Assembly: GCF_001941825.1 (NCBI RefSeq)
Contig: NZ_CP019038.1
Span: 5,208,001 to 5,272,000, forward strand
Length of the DNA stretch: 64,000 bases
Reading direction: 5' to 3'
From: Massilia putida
GTDB taxonomy: Bacteria; Pseudomonadota; Gammaproteobacteria; Burkholderiales; Burkholderiaceae_D
The translations under genes were made by a program, and so were the position numbers. The notes below the pieces were generated by a model. That model did not search any database, had not been told where the DNA came from, and saw only the letters and a program-made list of their open reading frames with translations. Shown one piece after another: positions 1-8,538 of this stretch; positions within the stretch are counted from its first letter, which is position 1, and the number at the start of each line of letters is the position of its first letter.

Positions 1-1550
1 ACGCCGACCTGGACGCGGCCGTCGAAGGTCTCGTCGATTCGATCTGGTTCAACCAGGGCCAGGTCTGCTGCGCCGGTTCGCGCCTGCTCGTGCAGGAATC
101 CGTCTACCCGCGCTTCATCGAGAAGGTCAAGGCGCGCATGCGCAATCTGCGCGTCGGCTCGCCGCTGGATAAGTCGAACGACATCGGCGCGCTGGTCGAC
201 CCGGTGCAGCAGCAGCGCATCCACGGCCTCGTGGAATCGGCGCGCGCCGAAGGCTGCGAGATCTGGCAACCGGAAGCGGAGACGCCGCAAGCCGGTGCCT
301 GGTATCTGCCGACCCTGATCACGGGCGCGTCGACGTCGGCGACCGTAGCGCAGACGGAAATCTTCGGCCCCGTGCTCGTCGCGTCGAGCTTCCGCACGCC
401 GGGCGAAGCGGTGCAGCTCGCGAACAATACCGTGTACGGCCTCGCCGCGTGCGTGTGGAGCGAATCGATCAGCCTCGCGCTGGACGTCGCCCCGCAGATC
501 AAGGCCGGCGTCGTGTGGATCAACACGGCCAACCAGTTCGACGCCGCGTGCGGCTTCGGCGGCTACAAGGAATCGGGTTTCGGCCGCGAGGGCGGCAAAG
601 AGGGCATGGTTGAATACCTGATGCCGCTGGCGGAAGATGCGCGTCCCGCCGCGCCGGTCGTCGCGGAAAAGGGTAAGGTGAAGCTGGCGAGCGGCGACAA
701 CCCGTTCGCGGTCGACCGCACGGCCAAGCTGTACATCGGCGGCAAGCAGGCGCGCCCGGACGGCGCGTACAGCCGCGCGATCGTGGGCGCGAACGGCGAG
801 TTCCTGGCCGACGTGGGCGAGGGCAACCGCAAGGACATCCGCAATGCCGTCGAGGCGGCGCACAAGGCGTCCGGCTGGGCGAAAGCGACCGCGCACAACC
901 GCGCGCAGGTGCTGTACTACATCGCTGAAAACCTGGCCGTGCGCGCCGACGAATTCGCCGCGCGCATCGCCGCGCAGACGGGCGCCAGGGATGCGGCACG
1001 CGAAGTGCAGGCATCGATCGAGCGCCTGTTCTACTGGGCCGCCTGGGCCGACAAATACGACGGCCTGGCGCACCAGCCGCCGATGCACGGCATCACCGTC
1101 GCGCTGAACGAACCGGTGGGCGTGATCGGCATCGTGTGCCCGAACGAGAACCCGCTGCTGGGCTTCATCTCGCTCGTGGCGCCCGCGCTGGCGCTGGGCA
1201 ACCGCGTGATCGCGGTGCCGTCGGAAGTGCATCCGCTCTCGAGCGTGGACCTGTACCAGGTGCTCGATACGTCCGACCTGCCGGGCGGCGCGCTGAACAT
1301 CGTCACCGGCAGCCACGACGAACTGGCGCGCACCCTGGCGTCGCACTTCGACGTGGATGCCGTGTGGCGCCACGACGGTTCGGCGGAAGGGTGCGCGGAA
1401 GTGGAGCGCCTGGCGGCCGAGTCGCTGAAGCGCACGTGGACGGGCGGCGCGAAAGGGCGCGACTGGTTCGATGCGAAGCAGGCGGGTGGGCGCACGGTGC
1501 TGCAACATGCGAGCCAGGTGAAAAACGTGTGGATTCCGTACGGCGTTTAA
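1..1550 (+). CDS. Aldehyde dehydrogenase, tandem-domain type (5' end outside window)
   Basis: The reading frame is open from the left edge (frame starting at base 3) and ends at TAA 1548-1550. The first visible residues contain the catalytic cysteine motif GQVCCAGSR, so the NAD-binding part of the first domain lies outside the window. After about residue 230 a second aldehyde-dehydrogenase-like segment starts (VDRTAKLYIGGK) and runs through a Rossmann-like part, but it ends without a second catalytic cysteine. The protein is therefore one active domain fused to an inactive partial copy. It precedes deoA and cdd, so a role in deoxyribose breakdown, for example oxidising the acetaldehyde released by DeoC, is a reasonable inference. 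Substrate is not proven by sequence. Confidence 0.85.
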   Translation, partial: ADLDAAVEGLVDSIWFNQGQVCCAGSRLLVQESVYPRFIEKVKARMRNLRVGSPLDKSNDIGALVDPVQQQRIHGLVESARAEGCEIWQPEAETPQAGAWYLPTLITGASTSATVAQTEIFGPVLVASSFRTPGEAVQLANNTVYGLAACVWSESISLALDVAPQIKAGVVWINTANQFDAACGFGGYKESGFGREGGKEGMVEYLMPLAEDARPAAPVVAEKGKVKLASGDNPFAVDRTAKLYIGGKQARPDGAYSRAIVGANGEFLADVGEGNRKDIRNAVEAAHKASGWAKATAHNRAQVLYYIAENLAVRADEFAARIAAQTGARDAAREVQASIERLFYWAAWADKYDGLAHQPPMHGITVALNEPVGVIGIVCPNENPLLGFISLVAPALALGNRVIAVPSEVHPLSSVDLYQVLDTSDLPGGALNIVTGSHDELARTLASHFDVDAVWRHDGSAEGCAEVERLAAESLKRTWTGGAKGRDWFDAKQAGGRTVLQHASQVKNVWIPYGV

Positions 1551-1568
1551 GGCCCGGAACCCCGAAAC

Positions 1569-1687
1569 CGTCATTCCCGCGCAGGCGGGAATCCATACGG
1601 AAGCGCCGAAGTCGGTCGACTGCGTATCGTCGCGCCTGAGCGGACTTCGACAGCTCAGCATGGGTTCCCGCTTCCGCGGGAACGACG
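1569..1687. repeat. Composite palindromic repeat, dRS3-like core
   Basis: Two short hairpin units in inverted orientation frame about 60 bp of less conserved DNA. The left unit reads ATTCCCGC-GCAG-GCGGGAAT and the right unit TTCCCGC-TTC-CGCGGGAA, ending GACG. It fills the gap between the aldehyde dehydrogenase gene and deoA. The core ATTCCC-N8-GGGAAT matches the neisserial dRS3 motif. Confidence 0.85.
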
Positions 1688-1717
1688 TGTAGAGATCACT
1701 CTTATACGGGAAATATC

Positions 1718-3040
1718 ATGTTCCTCCCCCAAGAAATCGTCCGCAAAAAGCGCGACGGTGGCACGCTCACCGCGGAAGAGATCCGCTTCTTCGTACGCGG
1801 CATCCCCGACGGCAGCGTCACCGAAGGCCAGATCGCCGCGCTCGCGATGGCCGTCTACTTCAACGACATGACGATGGACGAGCGCGTCGCCTTCACGCTG
1901 GCGATGCGCGATTCCGGCCAAGTCATGGAATGGAAATCGCTGAACCTGCCCGGTCCCGTGGTCGACAAGCACTCGACGGGCGGCGTGGGCGACGTCGTCT
2001 CGCTGATGCTCGGCCCGATGATCGCGGCATGCGGCGGTTTCGTGCCGATGATTTCCGGCCGCGGCCTCGGCCACACGGGCGGCACGCTCGACAAATTCGA
2101 TTCGATTCCCGGCTATTGCACCGTGCCGGACCCGGAACTGTTCCGCAAGGTGGTGAAGGAGATCGGCGTCGCCATCATCGGCCAGACCGCGCAGCTGGCG
2201 CCGGCCGACAAGCGTTTCTACAGCATCCGCGACACGACGGCCACCGTGGAATCCGTCGCCATGATCACCGGCTCGATCCTGTCGAAGAAGCTGGCGGCCG
2301 GCCTGGACGCGCTCGTCATGGACGTCAAGGCCGGCAGCGGCGCGTTCATGCCGACGTATGAAAAATCCGTCGAGCTGGCCGAATCCATCGTCCACGTCGG
2401 CAACGGCGCCGGCACCCGCACGTCCGCGATCCTGACCGGCATGAACGAGTCGCTGTGCCCGGCGGCCGGCAATGCCGTCGAGGTGCGCGTGGCGATCGAT
2501 TACCTGACCGGCGCAGCGCGTCCGGCGCGCCTGCACGAGGTGACGATGGCCCTGTGCGCCGAGATGCTCGTGCTGTCCGGCCTCGCGGCCACCGAGGAGG
2601 CGGCGCGCGCGAAACTGCAGCATGCGCTCGATTCGGGCGAAGCGGCCGAGCGTTTCGCGCGCATGGTGACCGCATTGGGCGGCCCGGCCGACCTGATGGA
2701 CAATCCGGATGCGCACCTCGCCAAGGCCCCGATCGTCGTGCCCGTGCCCGCGCTGGAAAGCGGCTATGCGTACGCGACGGATTGCCGCGGCCTGGGCCTG
2801 GCCGTCGTCGGCCTGGGCGGCGGGCGTATCCGTCCGCAAGACCCGATCGACTTCGCCGTCGGCCTCACGGGCCTCGTCGAGCTGGGCACGAAGATCGAAG
2901 CCGGCCAGCCGCTGGCGCTCGTGCACGCGCGCACGCAGGATGCCGCCGAACGGGCCGTGCGCGAAGTGCAGGCGGCGTATCGCATCGCGCAAGAACAACC
3001 GGCTGCGCAGCCGATGATCTACAAAACGATTCGTCCGTAA
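1718..3040 (+). CDS. deoA: Thymidine phosphorylase
   Basis: The 440-residue product has the length of DeoA and starts [15 protein letters not shown], a typical opening for the family. The phosphate- and nucleoside-binding region is visible as [11 protein letters not shown] (about residues 83-93), followed by [14 protein letters not shown] and [12 protein letters not shown]. The enzyme cleaves thymidine or deoxyuridine with phosphate to the free base and 2-deoxyribose 1-phosphate in the cytoplasm. It lies between an aldehyde dehydrogenase and cdd, the expected deoxynucleoside salvage set. The thymine and uracil released could feed the reductive pyrimidine pathway encoded about 8 kb downstream. 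Confidence 0.96.
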   Translation: MFLPQEIVRKKRDGGTLTAEEIRFFVRGIPDGSVTEGQIAALAMAVYFNDMTMDERVAFTLAMRDSGQVMEWKSLNLPGPVVDKHSTGGVGDVVSLMLGPMIAACGGFVPMISGRGLGHTGGTLDKFDSIPGYCTVPDPELFRKVVKEIGVAIIGQTAQLAPADKRFYSIRDTTATVESVAMITGSILSKKLAAGLDALVMDVKAGSGAFMPTYEKSVELAESIVHVGNGAGTRTSAILTGMNESLCPAAGNAVEVRVAIDYLTGAARPARLHEVTMALCAEMLVLSGLAATEEAARAKLQHALDSGEAAERFARMVTALGGPADLMDNPDAHLAKAPIVVPVPALESGYAYATDCRGLGLAVVGLGGGRIRPQDPIDFAVGLTGLVELGTKIEAGQPLALVHARTQDAAERAVREVQAAYRIAQEQPAAQPMIYKTIRP

Positions 3041-3056
3041 TCGACAGCATGGTCAC

Positions 3057-3179
3057 CGTCGCTCCCACGCAGGCGGGAACAGCCCAGCGGGCTGTTCCCG
3101 CCAAGTCTGCCGGCGTCTCGACAGCGCGAGCAAATTGGGGCGAGCGCCGGTGGCGCTACCCGCCTCCGCGGGGACCACG
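3057..3179. repeat. Composite palindromic repeat, degenerate copy
   Basis: It begins CGTCGCTCCC-ACGCAGGCGGGAA and ends CGCCTCCGCGGGGACCACG, the same end-to-end architecture as the copy at 1569 but with more substitutions. An internal hairpin (AACAGCCC / GGGCTGTT) follows the left unit, as in the 14211 copy. It occupies the deoA-cdd gap. Confidence 0.75.
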
Positions 3180-3194
3180 TTTCCAGGAGCTCCC

Positions 3195-3599
3195 ATGAAA
3201 TACGAAAAACTGATCGCCGAAGCCCGCGCCGCGCGCGATGTGGCCTACACGCCGTACTCGCGCTTCAAGGTGGGCGCCGCCCTCGAAACGAAGGACGGCC
3301 GCGTGTTCCGCGGCTGTAACGTCGAGAATGCGTCCTACGGCCTGTGCAACTGCGCCGAGCGCACGGCGTTCTTTTCCGCCATCGCCCTCGGCTACGTGCC
3401 GGGCGACTTCGCGGCGCTGGCCGTGATCGGCGACACGGACGGGCCGATCGCGCCGTGCGGCGCCTGCCGCCAGGTGATCCTGGAACTGGGCGGCAACGAC
3501 CTGCCGGTCGTGCTGACGAACCTGAAAGGCGACGTGATGGAAACGACGGCCGCCGCGCAACTGCCGAACGCCTTCGGCGGCCGGGACCTTCAAAAATAA
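3195..3599 (+). CDS. cdd: Cytidine deaminase
   Basis: The 134-residue protein is a homotetrameric-type cytidine deaminase. The zinc site is complete: NCAERTAFF supplies the cysteine and the catalytic glutamate, and PCGACRQV supplies the two other cysteines. It converts cytidine and deoxycytidine to the uridine forms, which then enter phosphorolysis. The ATG at 3195 was chosen because AGGAGC lies just upstream and the family start MKYEKLI fits; an in-frame TTG at 3135 would translate the repeat element. It completes the deo-type salvage operon. Confidence 0.96.
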   Translation: MKYEKLIAEARAARDVAYTPYSRFKVGAALETKDGRVFRGCNVENASYGLCNCAERTAFFSAIALGYVPGDFAALAVIGDTDGPIAPCGACRQVILELGGNDLPVVLTNLKGDVMETTAAAQLPNAFGGRDLQK

Positions 3600-3658
3600 T
3601 CCCGCGGGGCGCACGGTTCAGCGCCGTTTAAGGCAATCTTGCCCGGATGCTGTCAAAC

Positions 3659-3711
3659 TTGAATTCACGGACATGCCCACAACATGTGGGCTATCCGTCA
3701 ATTCAAAGGAG
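3659..3711 (+). promoter_or_regulatory. Long imperfect stem-loop touching the ribosome-binding site of the DUF2076 gene
   Basis: The left arm (3659-3681, beginning TTGAATTCACGGA) pairs with the right arm (3685-3706, ending CCGTCAATTCAA) around a 3-nt loop. About 20 pairs form, with a mismatch and a small internal loop. The AGGAG Shine-Dalgarno sequence at 3707-3711 follows the stem immediately. A role in translation control is possible but only inferred. Confidence 0.55.
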
Positions 3712-3719
3712 CAGATGTC

Positions 3720-4457
3720 ATGAGCCCGCAAGATTCGCAGATGTTGCACGATTTCCTGAGCCAGCTGATCCAGGCCCGCGGGATCCAGAAGGACCCGGAA
3801 GCGGATGCCCTGATCCAGCGTGCCGTGGCCCAGCAGCCGGATGCCGCCTACCTGCTGGTGCAAAGGGCATTGCTGCTCGAACAAGCCCTGAACAACGCCA
3901 AGGACCGCATCGCCGGCCTGGAAAGCCAGTTGCAGCAGGCACGTTCCGGTCAGCAAGGCGGCGACGGTAAATTCCTCGACGCAAATTCCTGGGGCAATAG
4001 CGGCAGGACGCAGCCGTCCCAGTCCTACCAGCGCGATACCCAGCAACCGTATCAAACCCAGCCGCCGTATCAGCCTCAATACCAGCCGCAATACCAGAGC
4101 GCGCCGTCGTCCGGCTTTTTGCGCGGCGGCTTGGGCGGCACGCTCGGTTCGATCGCGGCGACGGCAGCCGGTGTCGCGGCCGGCGGCTTCCTGTTCCAGG
4201 GGCTGGAAAACATGTTCAGCCACCACGACCACGGCGGCGGCAACCGCCTGCTGAACAGCGACGATCCGTCCAACAACCTGTTCAGCGACCAGTCCGGCAG
4301 TTCGCTGGCCGACCAGGCGGGGCTGGGCGATGTCGACCGGGTGCTGGACGATGGCCCGTCGGAAGGGTTGTTCGACAGCAGTGTCGACAATGGCAGCCTG
4401 GATGGCGGCCAGGGGTTCTTCGATGGGGATGGGTCGGACGAAGGGCTGTTCAGCTGA
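3720..4457 (+). CDS. DUF2076 family protein
   Basis: The 245-residue protein starts MSPQDSQMLHDFLSQL at an ATG 8 bp after AGGAG. Residues 1-90 form a helical domain rich in Gln and Glu, typical of DUF2076. A low-complexity Gln/Tyr/Pro linker follows (repeats of YQPQYQPQYQ near residues 115-130), then a Gly/Ala-rich hydrophobic patch (FLRGGLGGTLGSIAATAAG, about 135-165) and an acidic, Asp/Gly/Ser-rich tail. No signal peptide is evident. The function of the family is unknown. The gene stands alone between a repeat-free spacer and a solo repeat. Confidence 0.8.
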   Translation: MSPQDSQMLHDFLSQLIQARGIQKDPEADALIQRAVAQQPDAAYLLVQRALLLEQALNNAKDRIAGLESQLQQARSGQQGGDGKFLDANSWGNSGRTQPSQSYQRDTQQPYQTQPPYQPQYQPQYQSAPSSGFLRGGLGGTLGSIAATAAGVAAGGFLFQGLENMFSHHDHGGGNRLLNSDDPSNNLFSDQSGSSLADQAGLGDVDRVLDDGPSEGLFDSSVDNGSLDGGQGFFDGDGSDEGLFS

Positions 4458-4465
4458 ACCAAGCC

Positions 4466-4493
4466 CGTCGTTCCCGCACAGGCGGGAACGACG
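4466..4493. repeat. Solo palindromic repeat unit
   Basis: A single perfect hairpin, CGTCGTTCCCGC-ACAG-GCGGGAACGACG, lies between two convergent genes. It looks like the two outer ends of the composite element joined directly. It could also act as a bidirectional transcription terminator. Confidence 0.8.
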
Positions 4494-4928
4494 CTAGGCG
4501 TTCGTGGCGAACAAATCCTCCGGCTTCCACGGATCATACGTCCCGACATTCCACACATGCCCCTCGGGATCGCGGCACATGAAGCCGCGGCTGCCGAATT
4601 CCGTGTCGGCCGGTTCCTGCAGGATGACGGCCCCCGCATTGCGCGCCCGCTCGCAGACGCGGTCGGCGTCGTTCACCTGCAGGTAGACGGTCTGGGTCTG
4701 GCGGCCCTTGATCTCGTCCGGCTGCACGAGCACCTTGCCATATTCCCCTTCGTCGCTGACCGAACCCAGCATGATCATGCCGTCGCCGAGCGTCAGTTGC
4801 GCGTGGGCGATGGCGCCGTCGATGCCGGGCACGGCGACCTGGCAGGCGAAGCCGAAGACTTCGCACAGCCAGTCGATGGCGGCGGGGGTGTCGCGATAGC
4901 GCAGGCAGGGGATGGCGATCGAGGGCAT
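4494..4928 (-). CDS. VOC (glyoxalase/bleomycin resistance) family protein
   Basis: The 144-residue protein starts MPSIAIPCLRYRDTPAA, with AGGAG upstream of the ATG at 4928. It shows the PhnB-like VOC layout: an N-terminal beta-alpha unit (AIDWLCEVFGF), an acidic middle and the closing motif FMCRDPEGHVWNVGTYDPW near the C terminus. Such proteins form a metal-binding barrel used by many different enzymes, so no substrate can be named. Its 3' end abuts the solo repeat, with DUF2076 converging from the other side. Confidence 0.8.
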   Translation of the reverse strand: MPSIAIPCLRYRDTPAAIDWLCEVFGFACQVAVPGIDGAIAHAQLTLGDGMIMLGSVSDEGEYGKVLVQPDEIKGRQTQTVYLQVNDADRVCERARNAGAVILQEPADTEFGSRGFMCRDPEGHVWNVGTYDPWKPEDLFATNA

Positions 4929-4978
4929 GGCAGGCTCCTGTCGGGTGGAGCCCTCATCGTAACAGCCGCACGATGGAT

Positions 4979-5776
4979 TCACATCTGCTGGAACAGATAG
5001 CTGTGGTTGCGGCTGACTTCCAGCTCGCCCGGATAGCCGCGCACCTTGAGCATCTGGCGCCCGCGCAGGTCGCGCTTGACCTCGGCGATGGCGTCCACGC
5101 GCACGAGCGTGGAGCGGTGGATGCGCCAGAACTCGTCCGGGTCGAGCTCGTCCAGCAATTCCTTCAACGTCTTGCGGATCAGAAACTCCGCGCCGACCGT
5201 CTGCACGCGCGTGTATTTTTCGTCGGACTGGAAGAACAGGATCTCGCGCGTGCTCACCATGCGCAGGCTGGAACCGACCTGGGCCTGGATCCAGCGCAGA
5301 TAAGCCGGCGTCGTAGGCTTGCCCTTGTTTTCCAGCAGGGCCGTCAGCTTCGCCAGCTCGCGGCCGATGTCCTGCGGCGCCGCCTCCGCCTTTTCACGTG
5401 CGCGTATCCGCGCCTGCAGCCGCGCGCACGTGGTCGCGAGCCGTTCCGCCGACACGGGTTTCAACAGGTAGTCGAGCGCGCCCTGGGCGAACGCGTCCAG
5501 CGCGTACTGGTCGTAGGCCGTGGCGAACACGATGTGCGAGCGTTCGTACAGCCTGCGCGCCGCCTCGATGCCGGACAGGCCCGGCATGCGGATGTCGAGG
5601 AAGGCGATGTCGGGTTGGAAGCGTTCGCCCAGTTCGACGGCTTCCACGCCGTTCGCCGCCTCGGCCACGATCTGCAGGTCCGGCCACACGCTTGCCAGGC
5701 GCGACCGCAGCAGGTCGCGCATGGGCGCTTCGTCGTCGGCGATCAGGGCGGTCACCGGGCGAACTTCGGGGCTCAT
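4979..5776 (-). CDS. LytTR family response regulator
   Basis: The 265-residue protein has a receiver domain at about 1-125, with acidic pair DDEAP and phospho-acceptor Asp61 in FLDIRMPG. A LytTR DNA-binding domain follows from about residue 165, with REILFFQSDEKYTRV and the closing FWRIHRSTLVRVDAI region. The ATG at 5776 overlaps the stop of the upstream kinase gene by 4 bp (ATGA), so the pair is translationally coupled. It belongs to the AlgR/LytR class, which activates by binding imperfect direct repeats. The targets are unknown. Confidence 0.92.
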   Translation of the reverse strand: MSPEVRPVTALIADDEAPMRDLLRSRLASVWPDLQIVAEAANGVEAVELGERFQPDIAFLDIRMPGLSGIEAARRLYERSHIVFATAYDQYALDAFAQGALDYLLKPVSAERLATTCARLQARIRAREKAEAAPQDIGRELAKLTALLENKGKPTTPAYLRWIQAQVGSSLRMVSTREILFFQSDEKYTRVQTVGAEFLIRKTLKELLDELDPDEFWRIHRSTLVRVDAIAEVKRDLRGRQMLKVRGYPGELEVSRNHSYLFQQM

Positions 5777-6663
5777 GCGTCCTCCATCATCTTGTAGGGC
5801 AGCCGGATCGTGGCGCAGGCGCCGCCGCCCGGCGGGGTGGTGATGTCCAGCGCGGCATCGGCGCCGTACAGCAGCTGCAGGCGCTCGCGGATGTTGGCGA
5901 GGCCGACGCCGTCGTCCGCGTGCGGGTCGATGCCGACGCCATCGTCGCACACTTCCACGTGCAGGTCCGCCCCCACCACGTGCGCGCGCACGGCGACGGT
6001 GCCGCCTTCGATCTTCGGCTCCAGGCCGTGCTTGATGGCGTTCTCGATCAGGGTCTGCAGCATCATCGGCGGGAACGGCGCGCTGCCGAGGAAGTCGGGC
6101 ACGTCGAAGCGCACGTGCAGCCGTTCCTTCATCCGCGCCTGCATGATGGCGAGGTAGGCCCGCGACAGTTCCACTTGCTTGCCGAGCGTGGCGCCGCCGC
6201 GCTGGCGCATCTGCGGCAGGGTGGAACGCAGGTAGTCGATCAGGTGGGCGTGCACGCGCGCCGCTTCCTTCGGGTCGGTCTCGATCAGCTGGCCGATCAG
6301 CGCCAGCGTGTTGAACAGGAAGTGCGGTTCGACCTGGGCCTGCAGCGCGGCCATCCGGGCTTCCATCAGGCGGCGCTCCAGCGTCGCCACGTTGGCCTGC
6401 GCCGTCGCCTCGCGCGCCGTCAGCTCGGCCTTGCGCTTGCCGCCCGCGAGCACTTTGACGGCGAACGAGATGAAGATGTACCAGACTCCCGGCTCAGGCG
6501 TGTTCAGCATCCCGAAGAAGATCAGGACGAAGAACCACGTGAGGAACAGCTGGCGCCACTCGACGACGGCGAGCCAGTCGAAGAAGCGCCACCACAGCTT
6601 GCTGGCTTCGTTGAAGGCGTCGCGTACGAAGTCGAGTACGCGGTTGATGTCGCTGGCGCGCAT
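5773..6663 (-). CDS. LytS/YehU-type sensor histidine kinase
   Basis: This 296-residue membrane kinase has two hydrophobic segments (about 37-52 and 58-73), a short coiled region, then a His_kinase domain with QVEPHFLFNTL (His114 is the likely phospho-acceptor) and an HATPase region with NAIKHGLEP, DDGVGI and GVGLANIRERL. It has no recognisable extracellular sensor domain, so the signal is probably read in or near the membrane. It is the second gene of a three-gene minus-strand operon, 12 bp after the small membrane protein gene and overlapping the LytTR regulator gene. Confidence 0.92.
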   Translation of the reverse strand: MRASDINRVLDFVRDAFNEASKLWWRFFDWLAVVEWRQLFLTWFFVLIFFGMLNTPEPGVWYIFISFAVKVLAGGKRKAELTAREATAQANVATLERRLMEARMAALQAQVEPHFLFNTLALIGQLIETDPKEAARVHAHLIDYLRSTLPQMRQRGGATLGKQVELSRAYLAIMQARMKERLHVRFDVPDFLGSAPFPPMMLQTLIENAIKHGLEPKIEGGTVAVRAHVVGADLHVEVCDDGVGIDPHADDGVGLANIRERLQLLYGADAALDITTPPGGGACATIRLPYKMMEDA

Positions 6664-6675
6664 GGCGTTCCTTGC

Positions 6676-6954
6676 TTATTGCTTGCCGTAGTGCTCGCCG
6701 AATTGTTCCCGATTCGTACGGCGGTGATCGACGACGAAGGCGCCGACGATCACCTTGAGGCCCATGAACAGGACGAACAGGAACAGCGCCAGCGGTAGGA
6801 TGCTGATCACGAAGGCGAGGGCGATGCAGCAGGCCAGCATCGCCGGCCACGGCATGGCGGCGATGGTGCGCACGGCGCGGCGGCACGCGTCGACGATGTC
6901 GCGGGCGAGGTCTTCCATCGTGGCGGCGAAACTGCGGAAATTAGACTTGGTCAT
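6676..6954 (-). CDS. Small membrane protein upstream of the LytS-like kinase
   Basis: The 92-residue product starts MTKSNFRSFAATMEDL, with AGGAG upstream of the ATG at 6954. An amphipathic N-terminal helix with several Arg residues is followed by one long or two short hydrophobic segments (about 35-75, AMLACCIALAFVISILPLA). The C terminus is hydrophilic (HRRTNREQFGEHYGKQ). I recognise no family. Its position as first gene of the kinase-regulator operon suggests it may modulate that system. Confidence 0.7.
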   Translation of the reverse strand: MTKSNFRSFAATMEDLARDIVDACRRAVRTIAAMPWPAMLACCIALAFVISILPLALFLFVLFMGLKVIVGAFVVDHRRTNREQFGEHYGKQ

Positions 6955-7159
6955 GATGACTCCTGGGGCGGTAACGTGTTGTGATGGAGTCACTCTACAT
7001 CCCAGGCTGCATGGTGGCCACAGGGTGCCGACGAACTGCCGAAAACGCGGGATGAGGGGTCGTGCGGCCGGATGGGCGGTCGGTCTGGACCCGGCGGGCC
7101 CGGCGTAATATGATGTCGTTCATGAAACTGCTTAGCCCGCGCCCGGATCGCCGCACACC

Positions 7160-7852
7160 ATGAGCCGCACCGGACGCCTGTTCCAATTGATGGATGCCCT
7201 GCGCGGCCACCGCCGCCCGGTGACGGCCTGCGCGCTGGCCGAGCGTCTCGGCGTGTCCGAACGCACCATCTACCGCGACATCCAGACGCTTGTCCAGCTG
7301 GGCGCGCCCGTCGACGGCTCGGCGGGCGTCGGCTACGTGCTGCGCACCGGGTTCTTCCTGCCGCCGCTGATGTTCGACGCCGACGAACTGGAAGCCCTCG
7401 TGCTGGGCGCGCGCTGGGTGCGCCAGCAGGGCGACCCGGCGCTGTCCGCCGCAGCCGACCGCACGCTGGCCAAGATCGCGACCGCCACGCCGCGCGACCT
7501 GCGCGACCACATGGCCGAGACGAGCCTGTGGGTGCCGGCCTTTCCGGCCGCGGCGCCGGTCGAGGCATTCATCCAGCCCACGCGCGAGGCGATCCGGCGC
7601 CAGTGCAAGCTGCGCATCGCCTACCGCGACGAACGCGACACGGCGACGGAACGCATCGTATGGCCGTTCGCGCTCGCCTTTTTCGAGGGCAAGCGGGTGA
7701 TGGCGGCGTGGTGCGAACTGCGCGCGGCGATCCGCCACTTCCGCGTCGACCGGATCGTGCGCGCCGAAACCAGTACGGAACGCTATCCGTCGCCGCGCCA
7801 TCAACTGCTGCGGCGCTGGCGGAAGGAGTACGACATCCCGGAATACTCCTGA
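7160..7852 (+). CDS. YafY-type transcriptional regulator (HTH_11 plus WYL)
   Basis: The 230-residue protein has an N-terminal DeoR-like winged helix (residues 1-60; ALAERLGVSERTIYRDIQTL is the recognition region) and a C-terminal WYL-type ligand-binding domain (about 130-215). The family usually represses or activates a neighbouring gene in response to a small molecule. The next gene, a glutathione transferase 61 bp downstream on the same strand, is the obvious candidate target. Confidence 0.9.
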   Translation: MSRTGRLFQLMDALRGHRRPVTACALAERLGVSERTIYRDIQTLVQLGAPVDGSAGVGYVLRTGFFLPPLMFDADELEALVLGARWVRQQGDPALSAAADRTLAKIATATPRDLRDHMAETSLWVPAFPAAAPVEAFIQPTREAIRRQCKLRIAYRDERDTATERIVWPFALAFFEGKRVMAAWCELRAAIRHFRVDRIVRAETSTERYPSPRHQLLRRWRKEYDIPEYS

Positions 7853-7913
7853 CAGAATCTGTCAGGGCAGGGCCTTACTATTGTTGCATCAACCAACCCA
7901 CCAGGAGACGGCA

Positions 7914-8531
7914 ATGCAGCTCTACTACAACCACTACTCGTCCAACACCCGCCGCGTGCTGCTGGCGGCCGCCCACCTCGACATCGCGTTCGATCTCGTC
8001 GAGATCAACCTGGCCAGCCAGGACGACCGGCGCCGCCTCGAGGAAGTCAACCCCAACAGCAAGCTCCCCGTGCTGATCGACGGCGACTTCGCCCTGTGGG
8101 AATCGTGCGCGATCATGCAATACCTGGCCGACGGCACGCCGGGCCAGACCGTGTGGCCGCAGGAGCGCCGGGCGCGGGCGGACGTGAGCCGCTGGATGTT
8201 CTGGGCCTGCCAGCATTTTGCCCCGGCCATCGGCGTGCTCACGTGGGAACATATCTGGAAGAAATTCGTCACCGGCCAGGATGCGGATCCGAAGGAAGTG
8301 GCGCGCGGCGAATCCGACCTGGCGGAGGCGGCCCGCGTGCTGGACCGGCACCTGGCCACGCGCCGCTGGCTCGTCGGCGACGACGTGACCCTGGCCGACT
8401 ACGCCGTCGTGGCGCCGCTCATGTACAAGGAGAAGTCGCGGCTGCCGCTGGACGCCTATCCGCACCTGCTGGCGTGGTTCGAGCGCATCCAGGCGCTGCC
8501 GGCGTGGCAGCGCACGGCGCACGAGTGGTGA
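7914..8531 (+). CDS. Glutathione S-transferase family protein
   Basis: The 205-residue protein starts MQLYYNHYSSNTRRVLLA at an ATG preceded by AGGAGACGGCA. The thioredoxin-like N-terminal domain (1-78) holds the glutathione-binding NPNSKLPVLIDGDFALWESCAI, seen in parts as NSKLPVL and ESCAIMQYLA. The all-helical C-terminal domain (90-205) includes FLVGDDVTLADY-like sequence at LVGDDVTLADYAVVAP. A catalytic role in conjugating glutathione to electrophiles is typical. It is probably controlled by the adjacent WYL regulator. Confidence 0.9.
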   Translation: MQLYYNHYSSNTRRVLLAAAHLDIAFDLVEINLASQDDRRRLEEVNPNSKLPVLIDGDFALWESCAIMQYLADGTPGQTVWPQERRARADVSRWMFWACQHFAPAIGVLTWEHIWKKFVTGQDADPKEVARGESDLAEAARVLDRHLATRRWLVGDDVTLADYAVVAPLMYKEKSRLPLDAYPHLLAWFERIQALPAWQRTAHEW

Positions 8532-8538
8532 TGGTCGT

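Noticed and set aside
1569..1687. Paired repeats with unique DNA between them, resembling a small CRISPR array.
   Set aside because: Only two units, in inverted orientation, with no regular spacing and no cas genes; they belong to the dispersed palindrome family.
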